Source: Cupriavidus taiwanensis
Lineage (GTDB): Bacteria; Pseudomonadota; Gammaproteobacteria; Burkholderiales; Burkholderiaceae
Direction: 5' to 3'
Assembly (NCBI RefSeq): GCF_900250075.1
Contig: NZ_LT977070.1
Coordinates: 2,054,734-2,118,733, forward strand
Length of the DNA stretch: 64,000 nt
A model generated the notes under the pieces. The model ran no database searches. It worked only from the letters and a program-made list of their open reading frames with translations, and was not told the origin of the DNA. The stretch's first letter is position 1, and every line of letters begins with the position of its first letter. This document shows, in pieces, positions 15,855-27,320 of the stretch. Position numbers and translations under genes: made by a program.

Positions 15855-17015
15855 ATGAAATCCAATACCGCACTGCTAGCGCTCGCCATCGGCGCCTTCG
15901 GCATCGGCACCACCGAATTCGCCCCGATGGGGTTGCTCCCCGTGATCGCCGAAGGCGTCGACGTCAACATCCCAACCGCTGGCATGCTGATTACCGCGTA
16001 CGCGGTTGGGGTGATGGTCGGCGCGCCGGTGATGACCCTGCTGTTCAGCCGCTTCGGCAAGCGCACCGCACTGATGGCGCTGATGGCCATCTTCACCGTC
16101 GGCAACCTGCTGTCGGCGCTGGCGCCGGGATACGCCACGCTGCTGGCGTCGCGCCTGGTCACCAGCCTCAACCATGGCGCCTTCTTCGGCCTTGGGGCCG
16201 TGGTGGCCGCCAGCGTGGTGCCGAAGGAAAAGCAGGCCAGCGCCGTGGCAACGATGTTCATGGGACTGACCATCGCCAACATCGGCGGCGTGCCGGCGGC
16301 GACCTGGATCGGGCAGCAGGTCGGCTGGCGCCTGGCGTTCGCCGGCACCGCAGTGCTGGGGCTGGTCGCCATTGCCGCGCTTTGGCTGGCGTTGCCGCAG
16401 GGCGAGCGCGGCACCCCGCCCAATGTGCGCCGCGAACTGGCGGTGCTCACCCGCCCGCCGGTGTTGCTGGCGATGGCGACAACGGTGCTGGGCGCGGGCG
16501 CCATGTTCACGCTCTACACCTATATCGCGCCGGTGCTTACGGATCTCACCGGGGCATCCGACACCTTCGTCACCGTCTCGCTCGTGCTGATCGGCATTGG
16601 CTTCACGGTCGGCAATCACGTGGGCGGACGGCTCGCGGACTGGTCGCTCGATGGCGCGACGAAGCTCGTCCTGTCGGCGCTCGCCGTCATCATGCTGGCG
16701 CTCCCCTTCGCCCTCTCCCACCACGTCACCGCGGCCCTTGGACTACTGGCATGGGGCGCTGCGACCTTCGCCGTCGTCCCGCCAGTGCAGATGCGGGTGA
16801 TGGCAGCCGCGGCGGAAGCACCGGGACTCGCCTCGTCGATCAACGTCGGCGCGTTCAATCTCGGCAATGCCCTGGGTGCCGCGCTGGGTGGCGGGGTCAT
16901 CAGTCTGGACCTCGGCTACAGCGCAGTGCCAGTCGCCGGCGGCCTGCTGGCTGCGGCGGGATTCCTGGTGGTGTGGCTCAGCCGGGCAGACAGGCGCGCC
17001 CTGGTCACGTCGTGA
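15855..17015 (+). CDS. MFS transporter, DHA1/AraJ-like exporter
   Basis: A 386-residue inner-membrane protein with about 12 hydrophobic helices and the DHA1-type start ALAIGAFGIGTTEFAPMGLLP. The intracellular loop after helix 2 reads SRFGKRTALM, matching the G-x-x-x-[DR]-[RK]-x-G-[RK] MFS signature, and GWRLAFAGTA follows helix 5. Relatives such as AraJ and YdhP export sugars or drugs. It lies 23 bp after the OYE gene, so it is likely co-transcribed and may export the substrate or product of the ene-reductase, or a toxic electrophile. The real substrate cannot be read from sequence. Confidence 0.88.
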   Translation: MKSNTALLALAIGAFGIGTTEFAPMGLLPVIAEGVDVNIPTAGMLITAYAVGVMVGAPVMTLLFSRFGKRTALMALMAIFTVGNLLSALAPGYATLLASRLVTSLNHGAFFGLGAVVAASVVPKEKQASAVATMFMGLTIANIGGVPAATWIGQQVGWRLAFAGTAVLGLVAIAALWLALPQGERGTPPNVRRELAVLTRPPVLLAMATTVLGAGAMFTLYTYIAPVLTDLTGASDTFVTVSLVLIGIGFTVGNHVGGRLADWSLDGATKLVLSALAVIMLALPFALSHHVTAALGLLAWGAATFAVVPPVQMRVMAAAAEAPGLASSINVGAFNLGNALGAALGGGVISLDLGYSAVPVAGGLLAAAGFLVVWLSRADRRALVTS

Positions 17016-17129
17016 GTGCTGTGCCGGCGCCCACGCGGCGGCAGGAGAAGTGAGAAGTGAGATGTCGCAGACGAGCGCCGTCCAACGCCGCAAAAAGCTA
17101 TAGTGTCGGCTTTCGGTCCTGTCGTTGCC

Positions 17130-18068
17130 ATGAAGCCGCTGGCTGTCCCTTCCCTCGCCAACATTGCATCGCGCCTTCGCCTCAAGCAGTTGAGGCTGTT
17201 GATCGCGCTGGAGAACCATGGCTCGCTGCACAAGGCGGCCGAGGAAATCGCCATCTCGCAACCCGGCGCGACCAAGGTGCTGCGCGAGATCGAGGACATC
17301 CTTGGCATGCCGCTGTTCGAACGGCAGCCGAAAGGACTGGTCGCCAATGATCTCGGGCGCTGCGTCACGCGCTATGCGCGCCTGATCTACAGCGACTTGG
17401 AACACCTGCACGCCGAGGTCACTGCCCTGACGCAGGGACACGGCGGCCACCTTGCGGTCGGCGTCATCATGGGCGCGGTGCCGCTGCTGACACGGGCGCT
17501 GACCGACCTGCGCCATCGTCAGCCGCATCTTTCGATCGAGATCGTGGAGGGGACCAGCACCAGCCTGCTGGCCCTGATCGACGAGGGGCGCGTCGATCTT
17601 GCCATCTGCCGCAGCGGCGGCAGCCGGCGTCCGGAGGCTTACGACTGCGTGCCGCTCGAATCCGAGCCGCTGGCGGTGGTGGCCGCGCGCGCGCATCCTC
17701 TCGCCCGCAGGAAGACGCTGAGCTTGCGCGACCTCGCGGAGGCGTCATGGGTAGCCTACCCTGTCAACACGCCGATGCGGTTCGCGCTCGAGCGCGTGCT
17801 CGCCGATGCCGGCATCGACGTGCCACGCTATCCGATCGAGACCGCATCGACCTTTGCAGCCCTCACCCTGTTGCAGGCGAACGCCGAACTGGTCGCCGTG
17901 ATCCCGCGCGAAGTGGCGGCGTTTGGCGAGCAGTTCGGACTGGTGGCGCGCCTGCCGGTCGCGATCCCGGTCATCGAGGAGCCCTACGGCGTGGTGACCC
18001 GCGCCGGCGCGCACCTGTCACCAGGTGCAAGGCTGCTTGCCGAGGCGCTGCAGCAACATCTCATCTGA
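17130..18068 (+). CDS. LysR family transcriptional regulator
   Basis: A 312-residue regulator with an N-terminal winged helix-turn-helix (about residues 10-70: LKQLRLLIALENHGSLHKAAE, then SQPGATKVLREIEDILGMPLFER). A LysR substrate-binding domain follows (about 95-305). The ATG at 17130 is preferred; a GTG at 17103 would add nine residues. It follows the OYE-MFS pair on the same strand after a 114-bp gap. LysR proteins commonly regulate neighbouring genes through T-N11-A palindromes, so the sites at 13616 and 14098 are plausible targets, though that is an inference. Its last 8 bp overlap the end of the convergent NIPSNAP gene. Confidence 0.92.
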   Translation: MKPLAVPSLANIASRLRLKQLRLLIALENHGSLHKAAEEIAISQPGATKVLREIEDILGMPLFERQPKGLVANDLGRCVTRYARLIYSDLEHLHAEVTALTQGHGGHLAVGVIMGAVPLLTRALTDLRHRQPHLSIEIVEGTSTSLLALIDEGRVDLAICRSGGSRRPEAYDCVPLESEPLAVVAARAHPLARRKTLSLRDLAEASWVAYPVNTPMRFALERVLADAGIDVPRYPIETASTFAALTLLQANAELVAVIPREVAAFGEQFGLVARLPVAIPVIEEPYGVVTRAGAHLSPGARLLAEALQQHLI

Positions 18069-18375
18069 TCGGCGAGAACGCCGCCGGCATCAGCAGCTTC
18101 GACTCCATCTTCTCGAGCATCGGGAAGGCCTTGGGAATGAATTTCTCGAGCCAGTCGCGATCTTCATAGAGTGCCGCACGCCGCTTGATGCGGTCGTCCA
18201 GGCTTTCGTAGGCCCAGATATGGACCACCTGGTTGAGTTCGCCGATCTCCGTGTACCACCAGCCGACGAGCGTGGCATAGCGGGAAATCACCGGCAGGCC
18301 TTCTTGTTCGAAGTGCTGCAGGTATTCCTTCATCTTGCCGATCTGGACCGTATAGGTCCGCATTTCATAAAACAT
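18061..18375 (-). CDS. NIPSNAP family protein
   Basis: A 104-residue small protein of the NIPSNAP/dimeric alpha-beta barrel family. It starts MFYEMRTYTVQIGKMKEYLQHF and has GLPVISRY, LVGWWYTEIGELNQVVHIWAY and YEDRDWLEKFIPKAFPM. Bacterial members often lie in catabolic operons and may be small lyases or monooxygenase-like enzymes, but functions are mostly unproven. The ATG at 18375 is supported by the conserved start and a GGAGTCTCC-type sequence close by. The Fe-ADH gene ends 55 bp upstream on the same strand, so they probably form an operon. The gene's stop overlaps the 3' end of the LysR gene by 8 bp, tail to tail. Confidence 0.87.
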   Translation of the reverse strand: MFYEMRTYTVQIGKMKEYLQHFEQEGLPVISRYATLVGWWYTEIGELNQVVHIWAYESLDDRIKRRAALYEDRDWLEKFIPKAFPMLEKMESKLLMPAAFSPIR

Positions 18376-18430
18376 GGAGACTCCTGTTTGCTGGGATGAT
18401 GGATGAAATGACCCGGCCGCTGCGGGCCGC

Positions 18431-19594
18431 TCAAAGGTTGCCGGCATGCGCGGCGAGGATGATCCGCTCGATATCGCCCGCCGTGGTCAGGCGCGGGTTG
18501 ACCAGGACGTTGCCGCTGCGCATCGAATCGGCGACCATCTGCGGCAGGTGCTCAAGGTCGACACCGAGCTCGCGGATGTTCGAAGGAATGCCGAGCGCGC
18601 GGTTGAGCTCGACGATCTGCGCCACCAGGCGGCGCGCCGCGGTTTCGGCATCGACGCCCGCCACCTCGGCACCGAGCGCGTCGGCAATGTCGCGATAGCG
18701 CTCCGGGCAGGCGGGCCCGTTGAACGCGATCACGTAGGGGAGCAGCGCCGCATTGGCGATGCCATGGGCGATGTTGAACACGCCGCCCATCGTGTGCGAG
18801 ATCGCATGGACGTTGCCCAGCTTCGACTGCGAGAAGGCGACGCCGGCAAGGAACGACCCCACCAGCATGTCTTCCCTGGCTGCGAGGTCCGAACCGACGT
18901 AGTAGGCCTTGCGCAGGCTGCGCCCGATCAAGCGCACCGCGCCCAGCGCCAGCGCCTGGCTGACCGGATTCGCCTGCTTCGATACATAGGATTCGATCGC
19001 ATGGGTGAGCGCGTCCATGCCGGTCGCGGCGGTGATGGCCGGCGGCAGCTTCAGCGTCAGCTCGGCGTCCAGGATCGCCAGTTGCGGAAACAGCCGCGGA
19101 CTGATGATCACGGTCTTGAACAGCGTCTCCTTGTTCGTGAAGACCGTCGACGCGGTGCACTCGCTGCCCGTGCCTGACGTCGTCGGAATCGCGAAGATCG
19201 GCAGCGGCGCGTTGGGAATCCTGTCGTAGCCTTCGTAATCCAGGATGGTGCCCGCGTTGGTCGCCATCGCGGCGACACCCTTGGCGGTATCGATGCTGCT
19301 GCCGCCGCCGACGCCGATCACCGCGGTGCAATCGTGGTCCTTCAGGAAGGCCACGGCGCGCTCCAGCACGGTGGTGCTGGGATTTGCCTCGACGCCCGAG
19401 AAGACGTCATAGGCCACGTCAGCAGTGCTGAGGGAGGCAAAGAATCCTTCCAGCACACCGCTCTTGATCAGGCCTTCGTCGGTCACCACCAGCAGCTTGC
19501 CGCGGAACAAGGGCTTGAGCAGCTCGCCGGCCCGGTTGGCCAGGCCGTTGCCGAACTTCAGCGTGGTCGGGAAAAAATATTGGAATGGAATCAT
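18431..19594 (-). CDS. Iron-containing alcohol dehydrogenase
   Basis: A 387-residue group III alcohol dehydrogenase. GGGSSIDTAK (about 96-105) is the nucleotide-binding loop, and IPTTSGTGSE (137-146) is conserved. Expected metal ligands Asp194, His198, His263 and His277 (NVHAISHTMGG and IAHGIANA) are all present, so it should bind Fe and be active. It is closest in style to the FucO/EutG/propanediol-type dehydrogenases; the physiological alcohol is unknown. It is transcribed away from the ACS-type MFS gene, sharing a 266-bp divergent intergenic region (19595-19860) that holds no other gene I can see. NIPSNAP follows downstream. Confidence 0.92.
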   Translation of the reverse strand: MIPFQYFFPTTLKFGNGLANRAGELLKPLFRGKLLVVTDEGLIKSGVLEGFFASLSTADVAYDVFSGVEANPSTTVLERAVAFLKDHDCTAVIGVGGGSSIDTAKGVAAMATNAGTILDYEGYDRIPNAPLPIFAIPTTSGTGSECTASTVFTNKETLFKTVIISPRLFPQLAILDAELTLKLPPAITAATGMDALTHAIESYVSKQANPVSQALALGAVRLIGRSLRKAYYVGSDLAAREDMLVGSFLAGVAFSQSKLGNVHAISHTMGGVFNIAHGIANAALLPYVIAFNGPACPERYRDIADALGAEVAGVDAETAARRLVAQIVELNRALGIPSNIRELGVDLEHLPQMVADSMRSGNVLVNPRLTTAGDIERIILAAHAGNL

Positions 19595-19860
19595 GGGGCT
19601 TTCTCCGTTCGATGTCTCCGAGCCCCGAACAGTACAAAGCCCCCCGCCAATCCCGGTAATGAAAAGAATGGATTGGCCGATAACGGTCCCTTATGCGGTT
19701 ACCGTGCGGCTACCCGTGCTGCCAGCCAGCGCTGGCGCGCGCCATCCTGCTGGTTATCACGCAATCACGAAGAGTCATTAGGCAAGGCCTGGCGGCGGCC
19801 CTACAGTGCCCGGCGGCAATGAAGCAACACGCCGCACCATCACAACGAAGCGAGACAACC

Positions 19861-21168
19861 ATGCCGTCCTTACCCTCCCCTGCCCTGTCGTCGCCATCGG
19901 CCAGCGAAGCCGTGCGCCCCACCAGCGTGCGCTGGCGCATCTTCCTGATCATGCTGCTGCTGACAGCGATCAACTACATCGACCGGGCCTCGCTGTCGGT
20001 CGCGCTGCCGTTGATCGCGCCGGAATTCAATTTGTCGCCGGCGCTCGAAGGCCTGATGCTGAGCGCGTTCTTCTGGTCGTACGCACTGATGCAGATCCCA
20101 GCCGGCGTGCTGCTGGACCGGTATCACACGCGCGGCATCATCGCCGCGGCGACGGTTGGCTGGGGTGCCTTCCAGGCGCTCGGTGCCGCCTCCCACAACT
20201 GGATCGTGCTGCTGCTCACGCGCATGGGCCTCGGCGTGTCCGAGTCGCCGATCATGCCGGCCGGCGCCAAGCTGATCGGTAGCTGGCTGACCCCGCACGA
20301 GCGCGGCCGCGGCGCCGTGCTCGTCGACGGCGGCGCCCCGCTTGGCAGTGCCCTGGGCGCGATCCTGATCTCCGGGTTGATCGCCTGGTTCGGCTCGTGG
20401 CGCATCGCGTTCGTGATCGCCGGCGTCGGTACGATGCTGGCGGGCGTGCTGGCGTGGCGCTACATCCGCAATCATCCGTCGGACCACCCCGGCGTCAACG
20501 CTGCCGAGCTGGAGCACATCACGCGCGGCAACGCGCGCGCCAGCACCGCCGCCGCGCGCGTGCCGCTGCGCGAACTGGTGCGGGACCGCTCGGTGCTGGC
20601 CATGTTCGCCGGCTACAGCTGCATCCTCGCGGTCTTCTATGGCTTGCTGACCTGGATGCCGAGCTATCTGCACAAGGCGCACGGCTTCAACATCGCCGCC
20701 ATGGGCGGGGCCACCTTCATCATCTTCATGTCGGGCTTCGTCGGCGAGCTCATCGGCGGCTATATCGGCGACCGGTGGAAGGCGTCGGGCGCATCGCCCA
20801 ATGTCGTCATGCGCACGATGTTCAGCGGCTCGTCACTGGTGGCAGCGGCCTGCATTCTCGCGGCGGCCTACATCCCCGACTCCGGCACGGTCGTCCTGCT
20901 GCTGTGCGTGGCGATGTTCTTCATCCGCTTCTGCGGCATGTACTGGAGCCTGCCGGCCATCGTCGGCGGCCCGGAACGCAGCGGCGTGCTGGGCGGTACC
21001 ATGAACTTCTGCGGCAACATGGCCGGCGTGGTGGTGCCGATCCTGATCGGCGTGATCGTCCAGTGGTCGGGCTCCTACTTCCTGGCGCTGCTGTTCTTCG
21101 TCGTCATGGCGGTGCTGATCGCCGTGTTCTCGAGCCTGATCGACTACCGCCCGCGTGCGCACGGCTAG
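19861..21168 (+). CDS. MFS transporter, anion:cation symporter (ACS) type
   Basis: A 435-residue inner-membrane transporter with about 12 helices. NYIDRASLSVALPLIAPEF at about residues 37-55 and FFWSYALMQIPAGVLLDRY at about 71-90 are characteristic of the ACS family (phthalate, glucarate, tartrate and related organic anions). SWRIAFVIAG follows helix 5. The ATG at 19861 (MPSLPSP) is used; an upstream in-frame ATG at 19819 would add 14 residues and has no better ribosome site. An SDR gene follows 57 bp downstream and probably shares the transcript. It is likely the importer for the substrate handled by the SDR and the divergent Fe-ADH/NIPSNAP pair. Confidence 0.9.
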   Translation: MPSLPSPALSSPSASEAVRPTSVRWRIFLIMLLLTAINYIDRASLSVALPLIAPEFNLSPALEGLMLSAFFWSYALMQIPAGVLLDRYHTRGIIAAATVGWGAFQALGAASHNWIVLLLTRMGLGVSESPIMPAGAKLIGSWLTPHERGRGAVLVDGGAPLGSALGAILISGLIAWFGSWRIAFVIAGVGTMLAGVLAWRYIRNHPSDHPGVNAAELEHITRGNARASTAAARVPLRELVRDRSVLAMFAGYSCILAVFYGLLTWMPSYLHKAHGFNIAAMGGATFIIFMSGFVGELIGGYIGDRWKASGASPNVVMRTMFSGSSLVAAACILAAAYIPDSGTVVLLLCVAMFFIRFCGMYWSLPAIVGGPERSGVLGGTMNFCGNMAGVVVPILIGVIVQWSGSYFLALLFFVVMAVLIAVFSSLIDYRPRAHG

Positions 21169-21225
21169 CCGGCACCGCCGCCTGGCAACGGATATCCGCC
21201 ACCCCTGCAAAAGGAGAGCAACGAA

Positions 21226-22014
21226 ATGGATCTGGGACTGCATGGCAAGCGCGCGCTGGTCTGCGGCGCAAGCAAGGGCCTCGGCTTTGCCTGTGCCGAC
21301 GCACTGGCCGCCGAGGGTGTGGATGTGGTGATCGTGGCGCGCAATGCCGATGCACTGGAGCAAGCCGCCAGCGACATCCGTGCGCGCCACGGCCACCGCG
21401 TGGTCGCGGTGGCCGCCGACATCACCAGGCCCGAGGGCCGCGCCGCCGCGCTGGATGCGGTGGCTGGCCTGGGCGATCTCGACATCCTGGTCACCAATGC
21501 CGGCGGCCCGCCGCCGGGCAACTTCCGCGACTGGGACCGCGACGCGTGGATGGACGCGCTCAACGCCAATATGCTGACGCCGATCGACCTGATCAAGGCC
21601 ACCGTCGACGGCATGATCGCGCGCAAGTGGGGCCGCATCATCAACATCACCAGCGGCGCGGTCAAGGCACCGATCGACGTGCTGGGCCTCTCCAACGGCG
21701 CGCGCTCCGGCTTGACGGGCTTTGTGGCGGGACTGGCGCGCGAGGTCGCCCGGCACGGGGTCACGGTGAACAACATGCTGCCAGGGCCGTTCCGTACCGA
21801 CCGCCTCGGCAAGACCATCGAAGGCGCGGCCCGGCAGGCCGGGCTGACCGCGCAGGCCATGGCAGAGCGCCGCGCCGCCGAGAACCCCACCCGCCGTTTC
21901 GGCGATCCCGCCGAGTTCGGCGCCACCTGCGCTTTCCTGTGCAGCCGCCAGGCCGCCTACATCACCGCGCAGAATATCCTGCTCGATGGCGGCGCCTACC
22001 CTGGCACGTTCTGA
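21226..22014 (+). CDS. SDR family oxidoreductase with altered catalytic residues
   Basis: A 262-residue Rossmann-fold protein. The cofactor loop CGASKGLG (13-20) and the NAG motif (91-93) are intact and Ser143 is present. The expected Tyr-x-x-x-Lys dyad reads Ser156-Asn-Gly-Ala-Arg160, so both the catalytic Tyr and Lys are replaced. A subgroup of SDRs annotated as 3-oxoacyl-ACP reductase-like shows similar replacements; their activities are poorly defined. The start follows AAAGGAGAGCAACGAA, an excellent ribosome site. It lies 57 bp after the ACS-type MFS gene and converges on guaA. NAD(P) binding is likely, but classical dehydrogenase activity is doubtful. Confidence 0.88.
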   Translation: MDLGLHGKRALVCGASKGLGFACADALAAEGVDVVIVARNADALEQAASDIRARHGHRVVAVAADITRPEGRAAALDAVAGLGDLDILVTNAGGPPPGNFRDWDRDAWMDALNANMLTPIDLIKATVDGMIARKWGRIINITSGAVKAPIDVLGLSNGARSGLTGFVAGLAREVARHGVTVNNMLPGPFRTDRLGKTIEGAARQAGLTAQAMAERRAAENPTRRFGDPAEFGATCAFLCSRQAAYITAQNILLDGGAYPGTF

Positions 22015-22113
22015 AGCCCCGCGCGGGAATCGGCAGACGGCTGGCGGCCCGGCCTCCAGGTTCAGGTTCTACCGCCACTCACCGTCAACCTGTTCCGCTG
22101 GCCGGTGATGATC

Positions 22114-22170
22114 ATCGATAGGTGCCGCAACGCGTCTTTGAAAATCAACGCGTTACGGCAACCTTTCGAT
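22114..22170. repeat. Imperfect 22-bp inverted repeat between SDR gene and guaA
   Basis: The left arm 22114-22135 and right arm 22148-22170 pair with two mismatches and one bulge around a 12-nt loop (22136-22147). Core arms include GCCGCAACGCGT against ACGCGTTACGGC. It sits between convergent genes, about 30-85 bp past the guaA stop. It could act as a transcription terminator hairpin, although no T-run follows on either strand, or be part of a recombination site next to the guaA 3' end. Confidence 0.45.
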
Positions 22171-22200
22171 AGCTGGCGATGGTCCCCGAAAGACGTCTTA

Positions 22201-23794
<1,594 letters not shown>

Positions 23795-23820
<26 letters not shown>

Positions 23821-24406
23821 GATGGGCCGATGGCGTGTCTTCCGGGATGGGCTCGGTCACGACTTCCGTGCCGGGGCCATAGCCCGGCGGCGGCGTGATG
23901 ACCGGCTCGCGCCGGTATTCTGGGGTATTCGTGGGGCGCGCCGCGGGGGCAACGCCGGGTTCCTTCCTGCTTTCCTGTTCCTGCAGCGCGCGTTCCATCT
24001 TCCGTTGCTGTTCGCGCACGCGCACGCGCTTGGCCGCCGGGATCTGCACCACGGCAAAGAACAGCAGCACCACCGCCATGGTCGGCAGCCAGAGCTTGCC
24101 GGCGCCTTCCAGCGGCAGCTCCAGGAACACCATCCAGGCGATGATGAGCACCGCGCTGGCGAGGTTCACGTAGCCTGCGGTGCGCGCCACCGGCACCGTC
24201 AGCTGGCCATTGAAGGCGGCCTGCCACAGCAGTACCGACAGCCCCACCAGCGCCACGCCCAGTAGCTGCCCGAACAGCGCCGGCTGCGGCTGGGGCAGCT
24301 GCAGCGCTGCGTACAGCGTGGTGAACGGGGACATCAGCAGCAGCACGCCCAGCAGCAGGTCCACCAGGGCATCGAAAAACAGCACGGCTCGCAGCAACAC
24401 CTTCAT
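23795..24406 (-). CDS. Small membrane protein between guaB and guaA
   Basis: A 203-residue protein not recognised as a named family. The first 140 residues form about four hydrophobic helices (near 5-35, 45-65, 75-100 and 106-125). A charged, cytoplasm-type segment with a short coiled-coil look follows ([17 protein letters not shown]), then a Pro-rich tail of about 50 residues. The ATG at 24406 starts [11 protein letters not shown]. Its 3' end overlaps the guaA start by 26 bp, so translation of the two is probably coupled. A gene of unknown function between guaB and guaA in the same direction is notable, but no link to purine synthesis can be shown. Confidence 0.8.
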
Positions 24407-24540
24407 TGGCGCTCCTCGTCTTGGCCCCGGCCGGTGGTGCGGCGGGCATCAGGACAACGCCTGCGTGGCGCGCGGCCAGGTTCGGATGGGATGGCGGGTC
24501 GGGCGCGGGCACGCGCCGGCGCGCCCTCGCCCCGATGCCG

Positions 24541-24578
24541 GCGGCCGCGCACCGCCTGCAGGGACGGTGCGCGGCCGC
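24541..24578 (-). terminator. Strong GC hairpin just after guaB
   Basis: Perfect 14-bp arms GCGGCCGCGCACCG (24541-24554) and CGGTGCGCGGCCGC (24565-24578) enclose a 10-nt loop. The hairpin begins 6 bp past the guaB stop codon. No T-run follows on the minus strand, so it may be an attenuating or mRNA-stabilising structure between guaB and the membrane-protein gene, not a full terminator. Confidence 0.5.
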
Positions 24579-24584
24579 GGGGCA

Positions 24585-26080
<1,496 letters not shown>

Positions 26081-26171
26081 CAGGAATGCGCGATTTGCTG
26101 ATGCCCGCCAACGGCCTTTCCGAGGTGCCGTCTGCTATGCTCGTTGTCTTTTTATCCGGGCACGGCGAAGT

Positions 26172-27131
26172 ATGGGAATCGGCGTAATGTGCGGGCTGCT
26201 GGCTGGCGCGTTCTGGGGCATGGTGTTCATCGCCCCCAAGCTGCTGCCCGCGTTTTCGCCGTGGGAACTGGCCATCGGCCGCTACCTGGCCTACGGGCTG
26301 GTGGCCTGCGTGGCGGCGCTGCCGCTGCTGCGGCGCATCGCGCGCAAGCTGACCCGCGCCGACTGCGTGGCGCTGCTGCGCCAGGCGTTTACCGGCAACC
26401 TGCTCTACTACGTGCTGCTGGCCTTTGGCGTGCAGCTGGCCGGGGTCGGCCCGACCTCGCTGATCATCGGCATCCTGCCGATCTCGGTCACCATCATGGG
26501 CCGGCGCGACCACGGCGCGGTGCCGCTGGCGCGGCTGCTGTGGCCGCTGCTGGTGGTGGCCGCGGGCATAGCCTGCATCAATATCGACCTGTTCGGCGGC
26601 GGCCAGGGCGCCCATGCCGCGGCGGCGGGCGCGGTGGCGCGGCCGGTGTGGCAGAAGCTGGCCGGAGTCGGCTGCGCTGCCGGTGCGCTGGTCTGCTGGA
26701 CCCTCTATGCGGTGGACAACGCGCGCTACCTGCAGCGCAACCCGCATTACAGCGGCAATGAATGGTCGGCGCTGTACGGGCTGTCGACCGGCGCCGTGTC
26801 AGCGGTGCTGGCGGCAGTCGGCTGGCTGATTGCCGGCGACACCCTGGGCGCCGCCGACAGCGGCCGCGACTGGCAGTGGTTCTGGATGGTCAACGCCGCG
26901 GTGGCGCTGGGCGCTTCGCTGATCGGCAACAACCTGTGGAATATCGCCAGCCGGCGCCTGCCGCTGACGCTGTCGGGCCAGATGATCGTGTTCGAAACGC
27001 TGTTCGCGCTGGCCTATGGCTTTGTCTTCGACCAGCGCTGGCCCCGCCCGCTGGAAATCGCCGCGATCGTGTTGCTGATGGTCGGCGTGGCCTGGTCGGT
27101 GCGCTTGCACGCCACCGACAAGTCTGCGTAG
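26172..27131 (+). CDS. DMT family transporter (two EamA domains)
   Basis: A 319-residue inner-membrane protein with about 10 hydrophobic helices forming two EamA-like repeats. It starts MGIGVMCGLLAGAFWGMVFIAPKLLP, and FSPWELAIGRYLAYGLVA is typical. Drug/metabolite transporters of this type export amino acids, metabolites or drugs; the substrate is unknown. The ATG at 26172 is chosen because the first helix begins right there; the very long frame extending far upstream runs antisense to guaB and is spurious. It diverges from guaB, sharing a 123-bp promoter region. A TATGCT at 26136-26141 could serve as its -10 box but no clear -35 is seen. Confidence 0.85.
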   Translation: MGIGVMCGLLAGAFWGMVFIAPKLLPAFSPWELAIGRYLAYGLVACVAALPLLRRIARKLTRADCVALLRQAFTGNLLYYVLLAFGVQLAGVGPTSLIIGILPISVTIMGRRDHGAVPLARLLWPLLVVAAGIACINIDLFGGGQGAHAAAAGAVARPVWQKLAGVGCAAGALVCWTLYAVDNARYLQRNPHYSGNEWSALYGLSTGAVSAVLAAVGWLIAGDTLGAADSGRDWQWFWMVNAAVALGASLIGNNLWNIASRRLPLTLSGQMIVFETLFALAYGFVFDQRWPRPLEIAAIVLLMVGVAWSVRLHATDKSA

Positions 27132-27232
27132 ACTAGCGAACCAGGCGCGGGAGTCACACGCGCCGCATAAAAATACCAGGCATTTACCAGGGTCAGACCG
27201 GCGCTACGCATTGCATTGCAAGCAAGCGCCCG

Positions 27233-27267
27233 AGCAATTGCCGCGGCTTCGTGCCGCGGCAATTGCT
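27233..27267. repeat. Perfect 14-bp hairpin upstream of the DUF4124 gene
   Basis: AGCAATTGCCGCGG (27233-27246) and CCGCGGCAATTGCT (27254-27267) are exact reverse complements around a 7-nt loop CTTCGTG. It lies 102 bp after the DMT gene and 54 bp before the DUF4124 gene. It lacks a T-run, so it may be a terminator without U-tail, an operator, or a leader structure. Confidence 0.5.
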
Positions 27268-27320
27268 AACGCATGCAGCCGGCGGCCCGTGCTTCCAGAG
27301 CCACTTTGAGACGTCCCGCC

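Noticed and set aside
22114..22170. Inverted repeat after guaA as a firm intrinsic terminator
   Set aside because: There is no T-run on either strand and the arms contain mismatches, so it is reported only as a repeat.
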